Assembly: GCF_046244365.1 (NCBI RefSeq)
Contig: NZ_CP176395.1
Location: forward strand, 7,440,001-7,504,000
Direction of reading: 5' to 3'
Source of the DNA: Paenibacillus_V sp046244365
GTDB taxonomy: Bacteria; Bacillota; Bacilli; Paenibacillales; NBRC-103111
Length of the DNA: 64,000 bases
Shown: one piece after another, positions 1 to 9,007 of the stretch
Layout: the number at the start of each line of letters is the position of its first letter
Position numbering within the stretch: the stretch's first letter is position 1
Position numbers and translations under genes: made by a program
Notes under the pieces: model-generated
What the model saw: only the letters and a program-made list of their open reading frames with translations
Databases searched by the model: none
What the model was told of the DNA's origin: nothing

Positions 1-1
1 G

Positions 2-145
2 ATGGGTTCGGCTTATGACGGCGCTAATGATCCCGAGTTTGTCTTTAATAATGAAGAAAAAGAGAAAATGATCGGGTTCGTGGACACTTGCTTAGAGAAT
101 GGACATGAAATCAGTATTGTTATGGAAAAGCTTAAAGAAGAATAG
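2..145 (+). CDS. C-terminal part of an unknown gene, cut by the left edge
   Basis: An open frame runs from the window edge to a TAG at 143-145 and ends in ISIVMEKLKEE. The visible 47 residues begin at an ATG at position 2, but no upstream sequence is available to test for a ribosome binding site, so this may be only a C-terminus. The stretch is acidic (several E/D) and noticeably richer in A/T than the genes to its right. It is convergent with the AraC regulator that ends at 205. I do not recognise the family. Confidence 0.45.
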   Translation: MGSAYDGANDPEFVFNNEEKEKMIGFVDTCLENGHEISIVMEKLKEE

Positions 146-204
146 GCCGTTGTCCGTCCAATGGAATGCGTAGCTAAAACCCCTCCGGCAGCAGACCGCG
201 GCGG

Positions 205-2445
205 CTAGCGGTGCTGCTTGCGGTATTCGCCGGGCGTGACGCCGACGGATTGCTTGAACTTGCGGATGAAGCTCGACACGTCATAATAGCCGACCTGCTG
301 AACGATTTCCTTCACCGATTCGTCGTTCGTACGCAGCAGCCGCTTGGCTTGATCGATGCGGAGCTCGTTCAAGTAATCCATGATCGTCCTGCCGGTCTGC
401 TCCTTGAAATACCGGCTCAAATAAGACAAGGACAAGGAAAAGTGATCGGCGATCTTCTGCACGGAGAAATCGTACTCGCCGTAATGCTCGGCAATGTACG
501 GCATGATTTGCTCGATCAGCGCCGACGAAGAGGCCGGCTTCCGCGCTTCCAGCGAATCGCACAAGGTTGCGCACGCAGTCAGGAGCAGATCGGCGATTTC
601 GTCCAGCGTCGTGTAATCGGTCAGCGTCAGCACGTCGGGAAAGCTTCCGCTCGCGCTGCCGGGATTTCGCTTATCCGTAAAGGCGGCAAACTTGCGGATC
701 ATGTCATAGCACAGCTCGCGTGCAATAAACAGCGTCAGTCCGCTCTGCTTCATCCGCATGGCGATCTGCTGGACGGCTTCGGCGATTCGCCCGGCGCTGC
801 CGTGCTGAAGCACGATGTCGAGGTCTTCCAGCACGCGGCGCGGATTCAGGACATTCGCATGATCGTGGGCCATCAGTTCGTCGAAAAAAATCGCACGCTG
901 ATTGCCCTTGATCAGCTTATAATCGATCGCCGTGGACGCCTCTAGGTAAGAACGCCCGACCTGCGCAAGCTCCGCATACCGATTGCCGACCCCCATTGCG
1001 AGCGGAGCCTGGAAAACGGCGGTCAAATGCTCATGTAAGCCGTCGAGCCAAGTCCTCCAAGCATCCGGCGAGAGGCCGGTCGATAGGATAAACATGATCC
1101 GCCTGTCCTCAAGGCTGTCCTTGCAGTAACCGGCGACGTTCTCCCCAAGCCGGCCTTCCGTTTCGGCAATCAGCTTATCCTTAAACGGCGCTAGAGAGCC
1201 GGGAAACTCCAGCATCATCACAGCCGTTTCGGGATGGGGCAGCGTAACGCAGATCTCCTCGCCCCGCTCGTTGAACGATTCGCGGGATTCCATCTCGCCC
1301 TTCAGCAGACTGCCTAGCAGATGCTCTTTGACTGCGGAACGGTTCTGCTCCAGCTTGCGGCCCAGGCTGCGGTTCGAATCGGCCATGTCGTGGATGGCGC
1401 TGCCGATCGCATCGAATACGTTTACCCGGCGTATCGATTGTCCGCGAATCGCCTCGACGAGCGTGGCCAGCCTTTTGACCGGATTGTAGTTGAATATCAT
1501 GAGCAAATAAACGAGCGCGCAGCCCGCAAGAAAAATAACCGCCATCCGGCTCACCCATTGCCAGATCGCATGATGAATTGGTGCGACCAAGGAAGACCTT
1601 GGCAGCAGCGTAACGTAGGTAAACCCGCTTTTATCCGATTTTTGAATGGACACCGCATATTTGGCGTTCTTGATCGTCATCTCGCGGCTAGCGGGCTGTC
1701 CGTCCGTCATTTTGCCGTAAAAAGAAGGATCCGCCAAGTAATCCGCCTGCTTCTGCGCCGCGACGACCCGGCCCTTTTTATCGAACACGATCGCGTTCCC
1801 GTCCGGCAGCGACAAGTCCAGCTTTAGGCTCTTTAGGAGCTCCTCCTCTTTGAGCAGAAACAGAACCGTCCCGTAAGGTCGCTGGCTGTTGATCGGAATC
1901 GGCACGACGTACGTAATCAGCCGCTGATCCGGAATGCCTTCGATCTTCACGTCCTCGGCCGGACGCAGCTGCGGAGCGGTCAGTTCGTTCAAATCGCTTT
2001 CGAACCGGCTAGCCGGCCAATCCGCATATTTGTAAAACTGGCCGACGAATTCGTTTGACTTATAAATGCTTAACGACGAAAACAAAAAGTCCGTTCCCCG
2101 TACATGAAGCGCGATTTCCCGGATGCTGTCGTCCACCACCTTGGCTTCCAATACTTTTTTGCCTTGATAAACGTTGAAAAAATCGTGCGTCAGCAGGTAA
2201 GGCGACAGCTCGGGAGCGCTTGTGATTTGACCTGCAATCCGGTTCATCAAAATGAGCTTCTGATCCACCTCGTCCTGCAGCTTGTCGAGCAGCGCCTGGT
2301 TGTTTCGCTGCACCTCGCCGCCGACGATATCGGCCAGCTGGTAATAGCCGGTCAAGCCCAAAAAAAGCAGCGGCAACAAGAATAGCGCAAGGTAGGACAA
2401 AAGATACCGGTAAAAAACCGGCAACCGATTAATCGCTGTTTTCAC
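205..2445 (-). CDS. Membrane-anchored AraC-family transcriptional regulator
   Basis: A 746-residue one-component sensor-regulator. A short cytoplasmic N-terminus leads into a membrane segment (about residues 14-36), an extracytoplasmic sensor-like region (about 37-295) and a second membrane segment (about 298-318, with FLAGCALVYLLMIF). A long cytoplasmic linker follows, then a C-terminal AraC double helix-turn-helix (about 645-746; FSVQKIADHFSLSLSYLSRYF and VGYYDVSSFIRKFKQSVG). The start is GTG at 2445, behind GGGGGAG with 9-nt spacing. It lies 48 bp downstream of the PL8 lyase gene in the same direction, so it is probably the last gene of the DUF1961-lyase-regulator operon. By analogy with similar Paenibacillus genes it would sense an extracellular sugar and control this locus, which is inference. 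Confidence 0.93.
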   Translation of the reverse strand: MKTAINRLPVFYRYLLSYLALFLLPLLFLGLTGYYQLADIVGGEVQRNNQALLDKLQDEVDQKLILMNRIAGQITSAPELSPYLLTHDFFNVYQGKKVLEAKVVDDSIREIALHVRGTDFLFSSLSIYKSNEFVGQFYKYADWPASRFESDLNELTAPQLRPAEDVKIEGIPDQRLITYVVPIPINSQRPYGTVLFLLKEEELLKSLKLDLSLPDGNAIVFDKKGRVVAAQKQADYLADPSFYGKMTDGQPASREMTIKNAKYAVSIQKSDKSGFTYVTLLPRSSLVAPIHHAIWQWVSRMAVIFLAGCALVYLLMIFNYNPVKRLATLVEAIRGQSIRRVNVFDAIGSAIHDMADSNRSLGRKLEQNRSAVKEHLLGSLLKGEMESRESFNERGEEICVTLPHPETAVMMLEFPGSLAPFKDKLIAETEGRLGENVAGYCKDSLEDRRIMFILSTGLSPDAWRTWLDGLHEHLTAVFQAPLAMGVGNRYAELAQVGRSYLEASTAIDYKLIKGNQRAIFFDELMAHDHANVLNPRRVLEDLDIVLQHGSAGRIAEAVQQIAMRMKQSGLTLFIARELCYDMIRKFAAFTDKRNPGSASGSFPDVLTLTDYTTLDEIADLLLTACATLCDSLEARKPASSSALIEQIMPYIAEHYGEYDFSVQKIADHFSLSLSYLSRYFKEQTGRTIMDYLNELRIDQAKRLLRTNDESVKEIVQQVGYYDVSSFIRKFKQSVGVTPGEYRKQHR

Positions 2446-2493
2446 CTTATTCGCTCCCCCCCGCTTGGTTTCTATATATCCGTTCGATTCCGT

Positions 2494-5400
2494 TTATTCT
2501 TTCGTTTGAGCAGCCCTTGCGAGCACGAATTCAAACGGCATCGCATCCTTGCAGACCAGCTCGACGACGGTACGAGCAGCACCGGCTTCTGCGGCGCGTA
2601 CGCCGGCTCTCCGGGATGCCTCCGTCGCAGCGCTTTCACCTTTGCTCGCCGTCGCGCCAACGCCGACAATAGCGCCTTCGCCCGCCGCATTCACGACGCG
2701 TACGGCCTCCCCGTTCCCGCTTTCCGCGAGAACCCAATTGCCCGTCAGCGTCAGCCGCATGGTGCGCGGGATGCTCGCCGCATGCACCCAGCTGCGGGAA
2801 TACACGCTGACTTCCTTTTGTACGCCATGCTCGTCGTATTGATCGGACTCGGTGCCCTCGTAGAGACGCAGGTCGGGATCGACCGCACTGACGGCCAGCC
2901 TGTCTCCCGCATCCCGGATCATCACTATCGACGGCGTATCGACGGCGGCTATATGCCCGGTGTCCACGCAGTCCGAAGCCTCGAACAACGCGTAGCCGAT
3001 CGTGCGGCTCTCCTCGTCCCGGACGACATGCGCCGAACGGTCCTTGCGCAGCACCGTATACGCCGCGGCTTCCGGCATTTGCATGCGCTTGCAAAAGCCT
3101 TCCATCCGTTCCGGATCCGCTCCCACAAGAACGGCATACTCGTAGCCCGCGTCCTTCGGCGATACGCCGTGCTCCAGCCAAGCGGCGGCAAAATCACCCT
3201 CCGTGTCGGCGCCGGTCGCCTGATGCTTGGAAAGCTGCGTCGATCTGGACAATGACAGCGTTTGTCCCGCCGCGACGTAAAAGCCGTTTCCTTTATTGTC
3301 CATTATCCAAGCGGGGTTGTCTAATTGCATCTTTTGGAAGTACGGAAACTCGCTGACCGGTGCGGCTCCTTCCACCCATATCGGATCGCCGGGAGCAGGC
3401 AAATGATTCTGAAACAGCGTCGTATCGGTCGGGTATTGTCCGCAGCCGTTCTCGATGGATGTTCCCAAACAGACGATGCGGTCCTCGAAAAAAAACGCCG
3501 ACTTGCGCGCGCGATGGCTGCCTTCATATTTCGGATGCTCATGCAGTTTCATCGCGAACATGCCGTTGCGCCCTTCCAAATGAAGGCCGCCCGCATAGGT
3601 TTCGTCGGACAACAGCATCTCCTCGAAGCCGCTGAACGTGTCGACATTGCGCACGTCCGAGCGCAGCTCGGCGATCGGCTTGCGCACCGCCGTCGTGCCG
3701 GGCCACCGGTTCCAGTCCCAGCCTTCTTGACGATAGCCGCTGTCTTCATTATTGACCGGATCGCCTTGGCTCATGATTTGCAGATGGCCGTGCGAGATGT
3801 ACCGGCCGTACAGATTGGCGCTCACGTATGTCTCATTCGCCCACAAATAACGGCTGTGTCCGCGCATGGCAGCCAGCCAGGAGCCGCGCCGGTGAATGGA
3901 AAGCGCTGCGTAGTTCATCGTCCAGTGCCCGTTCGGATCCGCTTCCGGCACGATGCCTTCCCTTTCGAAGCGCAATGCCGCGCCGCTCGCCTCTCCCGGC
4001 TCCAGCAGCCGCAGGTAAGCCGCCGCGACCTCTTCGTCCACCGCCTTCGTGCCGTCCGGGGTGCCGGACAGCGCGAGGAACGCGAACGGCTCCGGGTCGA
4101 GCGCCCATTTGCCGGTCGGATGGCGCGACGCCAAGCTGAGCGGCCATTCCCTCTTGTTGCTGTACAGCCGCATCGCAAGCAGCGATTTGCGGATCGTTTC
4201 GTGCGCTTGCTCGCCGATCCGGTAAGGCGTTCCGCTGAGCACGTACATGACCGGCGCTACGCCTTGAAAACCGCCGACCGCATAAGCCGGGTAATGATTC
4301 ACGTGATGGTACGCGGAGCCGTCGATTTTATAAGCGGCGCGCAGGCCCGGCGCAGGAAGCAGCGATTGGCCGAGCCAATCGCGGAATGCGCGAAGCTCGC
4401 GCACCTTATCCGGCGTGTCGTCCATGACCAGCAGGCTTGCCAGCATGCCGTGAAGCGTCGTATTGAAAATATCTATATTGCCTTCGATTTCGGCAAGCGG
4501 CGTATAGATGCGTCCTGCGCCGCTGTACCAGCGCATCGCCCGCTGCGTCCGTTCCAGCCTTCCCGCTGCGCGAAGCGGTTCCCGCATCAGCAGGACAGCC
4601 GGGTAAAAGTCCCGGAAGTTATAGCCGAAATGGTGAACCGTTCCTTGCGCGCTTCCGTATGTCCAGCCCTGATCGTCCAAATGATCCAATACGCCAATAA
4701 ACATCGCCTGCAGCTCCGCTTTATGCGCCTCTTGCCCGGAGGAACGGAAGCAAACGGCCGTCTCCAGCAAAAATGCGGACAACTCGCTCAGCTGCACGCT
4801 GTTCGTAAGCGCCAGAAGCCGCTCCTTCTCCTCCTTCGGATAATGGTCGAAGAACGGCAGCGCAACCGGCCTCCCGCGAATAACCGAACCGTCCCGCACA
4901 ATGTCGTACCCGGCATAACGCGCCCTCAATCGCGCCGTATCCTCCTGCGCCGCGGCATCCAGCTTGCAGAAATTCGCCTCGAACCGTTCGATCATCCGCT
5001 TATGCGCCTGCATTTCTTCATCCGTTACCGCGTCGGGCAGCGGCAATTGCGGCTCCAGCTGTTCGTAGGCGTACAACGCCAGCCAGTGGGCGTTGGCGGA
5101 CACGTCCGCGCCGGTATTGACCGCGGGAACCTGGAAGTCACGCGTGTGGAAACGCGGATCGATCGGCGTGTTCAGCATGAGCTGGTCGATATACAGGACA
5201 CCGCTTCCCGCTTCCTTCGGCATACGGATCGTCAGCGTATCCATGCCGGGATGAGGCTTCCCTTGCATGTCGCGTTCATAGGCGACCCAAGCGGTGCGCC
5301 AGCCCTGGAAATCAAGGGCGAATTCGAACCCGCAGTCGGCGTCTCCGCCGCGGCCGAAAGCAAAAGCCAGCTTGCCTCTGCGCGGCTCCGGATTATAGAT

Positions 5401-5616
5401 CCAGACGGCGAAGGAATCGCGCGCCTGGCTTTTGGCCCCTTCCGTAAACGGAACATAGCCGATCGGCTCCTTGACGGTAAGAAAGGAACCTTCTTCGTAG
5501 TCCCAGCGCAAGCTCGAGTTTCCGTCCTTATAATGCCGCCCGCTGATGGACAGCCGGGATGCCTTGTCGCATGCCAGCTTATCCGAGATACCGCTTTCAA
5601 AACTGTATATGGTCAT
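2494..5616 (-). CDS. Polysaccharide lyase family 8, chondroitinase-ABC type, no signal peptide
   Basis: A 1040-residue enzyme with the chondroitin-ABC-lyase layout: an N-terminal carbohydrate-binding beta domain (about 1-160), an alpha-helical toroid (about 170-560) and a C-terminal beta-sandwich region. Family enzymes eliminate uronic-acid-containing glycosaminoglycans. Recalling the Proteus enzyme (H501, Y508, R560, E653), the matching residues appear to be H438 and Y445 in HHVNHYPAY, R498 in SRHP and E595 in NETY. EGWDWNRWPG near 631-640 is also family-typical. The protein starts directly with the binding domain (MTIYSFESG) and shows no signal peptide or lipobox, so it is predicted to be cytoplasmic. 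The start ATG at 5616 has AGGAG 8-9 nt upstream. The exact polymer cannot be read from sequence. Confidence 0.9.
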   Translation of the reverse strand: MTIYSFESGISDKLACDKASRLSISGRHYKDGNSSLRWDYEEGSFLTVKEPIGYVPFTEGAKSQARDSFAVWIYNPEPRRGKLAFAFGRGGDADCGFEFALDFQGWRTAWVAYERDMQGKPHPGMDTLTIRMPKEAGSGVLYIDQLMLNTPIDPRFHTRDFQVPAVNTGADVSANAHWLALYAYEQLEPQLPLPDAVTDEEMQAHKRMIERFEANFCKLDAAAQEDTARLRARYAGYDIVRDGSVIRGRPVALPFFDHYPKEEKERLLALTNSVQLSELSAFLLETAVCFRSSGQEAHKAELQAMFIGVLDHLDDQGWTYGSAQGTVHHFGYNFRDFYPAVLLMREPLRAAGRLERTQRAMRWYSGAGRIYTPLAEIEGNIDIFNTTLHGMLASLLVMDDTPDKVRELRAFRDWLGQSLLPAPGLRAAYKIDGSAYHHVNHYPAYAVGGFQGVAPVMYVLSGTPYRIGEQAHETIRKSLLAMRLYSNKREWPLSLASRHPTGKWALDPEPFAFLALSGTPDGTKAVDEEVAAAYLRLLEPGEASGAALRFEREGIVPEADPNGHWTMNYAALSIHRRGSWLAAMRGHSRYLWANETYVSANLYGRYISHGHLQIMSQGDPVNNEDSGYRQEGWDWNRWPGTTAVRKPIAELRSDVRNVDTFSGFEEMLLSDETYAGGLHLEGRNGMFAMKLHEHPKYEGSHRARKSAFFFEDRIVCLGTSIENGCGQYPTDTTLFQNHLPAPGDPIWVEGAAPVSEFPYFQKMQLDNPAWIMDNKGNGFYVAAGQTLSLSRSTQLSKHQATGADTEGDFAAAWLEHGVSPKDAGYEYAVLVGADPERMEGFCKRMQMPEAAAYTVLRKDRSAHVVRDEESRTIGYALFEASDCVDTGHIAAVDTPSIVMIRDAGDRLAVSAVDPDLRLYEGTESDQYDEHGVQKEVSVYSRSWVHAASIPRTMRLTLTGNWVLAESGNGEAVRVVNAAGEGAIVGVGATASKGESAATEASRRAGVRAAEAGAARTVVELVCKDAMPFEFVLARAAQTKE

Positions 5617-5685
5617 GACTCTAACTCCTTCAATAGTAAGTTGTCAGCGCTCCGGATAAGGATGGTATCGAAAATAACATAAACG

Positions 5686-6369
5686 TTATTGTTCATCCAG
5701 TGCAAACACCTTTAGATTCGCATATTCGCCGACGAGCGGCGCCATTTGGCGAAAGCCGATTTTTCCCCCGCCAAGCAGCGGTCCGTACGATTGCCCGTCA
5801 TCCAGCCAGCGGAAGATCGGCAAGCCGTTAACCGCAAAGGAGACTTCCCTTCCGTTTTTGACCGCTTCCAAGCGATACGGACAATCCGCATCCTCTACGC
5901 CGGGAATCGGATCCGCTCCTTGACAGACGAGATGGGCGCCGAAGCTTTTACGCAAATTGCACGTATGGAAAGCGCGCTCCTCCGGATACCGGCGGCGAAA
6001 GTAAGAGATGTGCAAGGCATCGATCGCCCCGCTGTGGTACTGCATGTACTCCCCGTTTCGGACAGGCAGCCACGGAGCGAACAAATCGGCGCCATGCCGC
6101 CCAGCTGCAGAGAAAAACAGCATGCACAGCCCCGGCTCGCGAACCGGCCAAAACTCCCATTCGATGGAGACGTTAGCCGGAAAATCCTCCGGGCACCAGT
6201 AGACGAAATTCGAGGCTTGCCCGATAGAAGGATCAAGCTTGTTCTCCATCCGCATACGGCCGTTCGGAAACGTAATCGCCGCCTCTCCCTCCAGACGAAA
6301 ACCGGCGACGTCCCTCGCCGAGGAAAGCGGATTGTCATACAGCAACCGCTTTTTTACTGCCGTCACCAT
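5686..6369 (-). CDS. DUF1961 family protein (YesU-like)
   Basis: About 227 residues, resembling Bacillus subtilis YesU (DUF1961), a concanavalin-like beta-sandwich family found in pectin/rhamnogalacturonan and other polysaccharide loci. Typical stretches are the W-rich core (VSIEWEFWPVREPGLCMLFFSA) and a C-terminal GGKIGFRQMAP. I chose ATG 6369 because AAGGGGGAG stands just before it; the frame stays open to 6435 without a better site. The gene is first in a leftward operon with the PL8 lyase (69-bp gap) and the AraC regulator. Its biochemical role is unknown to me. Binding or cleavage of the lyase substrate is only inferred from position. Confidence 0.85.
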   Translation of the reverse strand: MVTAVKKRLLYDNPLSSARDVAGFRLEGEAAITFPNGRMRMENKLDPSIGQASNFVYWCPEDFPANVSIEWEFWPVREPGLCMLFFSAAGRHGADLFAPWLPVRNGEYMQYHSGAIDALHISYFRRRYPEERAFHTCNLRKSFGAHLVCQGADPIPGVEDADCPYRLEAVKNGREVSFAVNGLPIFRWLDDGQSYGPLLGGGKIGFRQMAPLVGEYANLKVFALDEQ

Positions 6370-6714
6370 GCGGCTCCCCCTTTCACATAGTCCCGCTGTC
6401 CTTTGCCTATTTCGGAAAGATAACGATTCTTTCAATCAATGCTTTAGTTTAAGCACGCCCGAGCCGGCTGTACATAAGCGGTTTCTATCGCGGCATATGC
6501 GAAATCTGCTCTTGCCGCGCCCGACAAGGGTTTCAGCCGGTTAAACGGCTGATTCGGCATCTCGTTCACGGCGCGTTATCGATGTTTAATCTGCGTTATT
6601 TAAAGACAACCTAGAATCGATTAGTCTTTAAGTAACGCGGAAGCAACACTCCTATGACAGCGCTTACCACAAATGAGCTTCCACGTTTGCATACACACTT
6701 AGGGAGGTCACGTT
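6370..6714. other. Divergent intergenic region between lyase operon and ABC operon
   Basis: About 345 bp without a gene, placed between two divergent operons and therefore expected to hold both promoters. I see one long inverted repeat (6593-6638, listed separately). The word GCGTTAT also occurs near 6573, shortly before the same word in the left arm. I could not pick a convincing -35/-10 pair by eye. Confidence 0.6.
6593..6638. promoter_or_regulatory. 15-bp inverted repeat upstream of the binding-protein gene
   Basis: GCGTTATTTAAAGAC (6593-6607) and GTCTTTAAGTAACGC (6624-6638) are inverted copies matching at 14 of 15 positions, with a 16-nt spacer. It sits about 77 bp before the ATG of the sugar-binding lipoprotein and in the shared region with the divergent lyase operon. 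It could be an operator for one of the two local AraC-type regulators or a 5'-leader hairpin. There is no T-run after it, so it is not a classical terminator. Confidence 0.55.
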
Positions 6715-8043
6715 ATGAATCAAGCAATGAAGCGTGTGTTGAACGCAGGACTGATATCCGCCATGTCGGCAGGTCTGCTGGCTGGCTGCGGCGGCGGAGG
6801 AACGAGTGACGCCGGCAGCAAATCCGGGCAGTCCGCGGACAAGCCGTTCGCAGGTAAGAAGCTATCGATCGTGACCGCCAACCATCCTTGGGGCGACGCC
6901 ATCAAGGAGCTGCTTCCGCAGTTCGAAGCGAGCACCGGCATGAAGGTGGAGGTGCAGAGCTTTTTTGAAGACCAGCTGGCCCAGAAGCTGACCGTTCAAT
7001 TGACGGCCGCATCGGTCACGCCCGACGTCTTCATGTACAGCCCCTTGCAGCAGGCGAAGCTGTTCGTGAAGAACGGCTGGATCTCGCCGATCGACGAGTA
7101 CGCCAAAAAAGATGCCGCTTACGATTATAACGACTTCTCCAAAGCTTCCGTAGGCTCCAACACGGTGGACGGCAAGCTCTATGGCATCCCGATCATAACG
7201 GAACAACATATCTTGTATTACCGCAAGGACCTGCTGCAAAAAGCCGGTATCGCCGTTCCCAAAACGATGGACGAGCTTCTGGCGGCGGCCAAAAAGCTTC
7301 ACGATCCGAGAAATGAAATTTACGGCTTCGCGGCGCGCGGCCAGCGATCCCCTCTCGTTTCGCAAATCTCCTCGTTCATCTATTCCGAGGGCGGCGATTT
7401 CATGAAGGGCGACAAAGCGACCGTCAATACGCCGGAAGCGGTTAAAGGCATGACGACATACGCGGCGCTGCTTAAAGATTTCGGCCCTCCGGGCGTGCTC
7501 AACATGTCGTGGCCGCAAGCGATCGGGGTTTTCGCGCAAGGCAAAGCCGCTTTCTTCGCAGACGCCAACTCGTTGTTCAAGAACGCGACGGATCCCGAAA
7601 AATCCAAAATCGCCGATCAGGTCGGGTTCGCCCTGTTCCCTGCCGGCAAGGAAGGCTCGAAGCCGTTCAACATTACGTCCTGGGGCCTCGCGATGAACGC
7701 CAAATCCGTGAACAAGGACGCCGCTTGGGAATTCATTAAATGGGCTTCCAGCAAAGAGATCGTGCTTGCCACCCAGAAAAAGGGGAATCCGGGCGCCCGT
7801 ATGTCGGTATGGAACAACCCGGACGGTACGACCGCGTTCCCGAAGGAGCTTGCGGACGTAACGAAGGAAACGCAAAAGGGCGGCGTCGATCATTCCGTGC
7901 CGTCGGTCGACAAGGTCAGCGAAGCGCGCGATATCATCGGCGCAATCGTCCAGAAGGCCATCAGCGGCGACGATATCAAGGCCGCGGCCGATCAGGCGAA
8001 TAAGGAATTCCAGGTGCTGATCGACAAGGAATTAGGCAAATAA
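6715..8043 (+). CDS. Extracellular sugar-binding lipoprotein of an ABC importer
   Basis: A 442-residue family-1 solute-binding protein. The N-terminus has a signal peptide with the lipobox LLAGC (lipid-modified Cys25), followed by a G/S-rich linker and the two-lobed binding fold. LYGIPIITEQHILYYRKDLLQKAGI is the usual hinge-region stretch of this family. The start is well placed behind AGGGAGGT. It is followed by two permease genes and no ATPase gene, as is usual for CUT1 systems that share an MsmX-type ATPase encoded elsewhere. Given the divergent PL8 lyase, the ligand may be a uronate-containing oligosaccharide (inference). Confidence 0.95.
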   Translation: MNQAMKRVLNAGLISAMSAGLLAGCGGGGTSDAGSKSGQSADKPFAGKKLSIVTANHPWGDAIKELLPQFEASTGMKVEVQSFFEDQLAQKLTVQLTAASVTPDVFMYSPLQQAKLFVKNGWISPIDEYAKKDAAYDYNDFSKASVGSNTVDGKLYGIPIITEQHILYYRKDLLQKAGIAVPKTMDELLAAAKKLHDPRNEIYGFAARGQRSPLVSQISSFIYSEGGDFMKGDKATVNTPEAVKGMTTYAALLKDFGPPGVLNMSWPQAIGVFAQGKAAFFADANSLFKNATDPEKSKIADQVGFALFPAGKEGSKPFNITSWGLAMNAKSVNKDAAWEFIKWASSKEIVLATQKKGNPGARMSVWNNPDGTTAFPKELADVTKETQKGGVDHSVPSVDKVSEARDIIGAIVQKAISGDDIKAAADQANKEFQVLIDKELGK

Positions 8044-8058
8044 CGCTAGCGGAAACGG

Positions 8059-8090
8059 GGATGCGCCCTTTTGCGGGTGCATCCTTTTGC
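8059..8090 (+). terminator. Intra-operon hairpin between binding protein and permease
   Basis: GGATGCGCCC and GGGTGCATCC pair around a TTTTGC loop and are followed by TTTTGCTT. It lies 16 bp after the binding-protein stop and before the permease. Such partly efficient hairpins are common here and would leave more message for the binding protein than for the permeases. Confidence 0.7.
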
Positions 8091-8125
8091 TTACCCGGAG
8101 CTTGAAATGGAAAGGATGATAACGA

Positions 8126-9007
8126 ATGCCGACAAACTGGTTCGACCGCAATCTGAAATGGATCTACACCATGCCTGCGGTTTTGTTTGTCCTCTTGATG
8201 ATGGTATTCCCGATTCTGTATACGGTTAGAATCAGCTTTTTCGAATGGAGCATGTCCGCCACGACCCCGCCCAAGTGGGTCGGTTTAAGCAATTACGCCG
8301 CCTTGCTGGCCGACACCCGCTTCTGGGACGCGGTCAAAAACACGTTCACGTTCTCAGCCGGCGCTCTCGTGCTCGAAACGGTGCTCGGCGTTCTGATCGC
8401 CATGCTGCTGTACCGCGATTTTCGCGGCAAAAACATCGTCAAGACGCTGTTTCTGCTGCCGATGGTGGCAACTCCCGTCGCCATGGGTCTCGTCTGGTTG
8501 CTTATTTACGAGCCGTCGATCGGCGTCGCCAACATGCTGCTCAAATCGATCGGCATCGAGCCGCAGCTGTGGATCGCATCCCCCAAGCAGGTCATCGCTT
8601 CCCTGATCGTAATCGACGTATGGGAATGGACTCCAATGATCGCCTTGATCGTGATGGCCGGATTGTCCACCTTGCCTGCGGAGCCTTACGAGGCGGCCGA
8701 CGTCGACGGGGCGACGGGCTTGCAGAAGTTTTTCCACCTTACGCTTCCGATGCTGCGCCCGACGATCATCGTCGCCGTCATGCTGCGGCTGATCGACGTG
8801 CTCAAAACGTTCGACATCATCTATTCCACCACGGGAGGCGGGCCGAACATGAAGTCGGAGACGCTTAACATTTACGGCTATACGTTAGGCTTCCAGTACT
8901 TCAAGCTCGGCATGGCTTCGTCGCTGCTCGTCATCTTTTTCGCGCTGGTCATGGGACTTACGCTTATGCTGATTTGGATTCGCAAACGGTTGGAGGTGTC
9001 GGCATGA
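8126..9007 (+). CDS. ABC sugar importer permease (MalF/UgpA type)
   Basis: A 293-residue inner-membrane permease with about six transmembrane segments; the first is residues 12-35 (MPAVLFVLLMMVFPILY). The EAA loop that docks the ATPase is EPYEAADVDGATGLQKFFHLTLP. The start ATG at 8126 follows AAAGGATG. The last codons overlap the next permease by the ATGA arrangement, so the two are translationally coupled and form the heterodimeric channel for the binding protein at 6715. Confidence 0.95.
   Translation: MPTNWFDRNLKWIYTMPAVLFVLLMMVFPILYTVRISFFEWSMSATTPPKWVGLSNYAALLADTRFWDAVKNTFTFSAGALVLETVLGVLIAMLLYRDFRGKNIVKTLFLLPMVATPVAMGLVWLLIYEPSIGVANMLLKSIGIEPQLWIASPKQVIASLIVIDVWEWTPMIALIVMAGLSTLPAEPYEAADVDGATGLQKFFHLTLPMLRPTIIVAVMLRLIDVLKTFDIIYSTTGGGPNMKSETLNIYGYTLGFQYFKLGMASSLLVIFFALVMGLTLMLIWIRKRLEVSA

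Noticed and set aside
3325..5682. A 785-codon + strand open frame opposite the PL8 lyase
   Set aside because: It is the antisense of a clear family-matching gene; such long antisense frames are normal in GC-rich codon usage. Its translation is Arg/Gln/His-rich without domain motifs.
6470..6492. A cre-like (CcpA) site at AAGCGGTTTC
   Set aside because: At least two of the conserved consensus positions do not match, and its position relative to either promoter is unknown.
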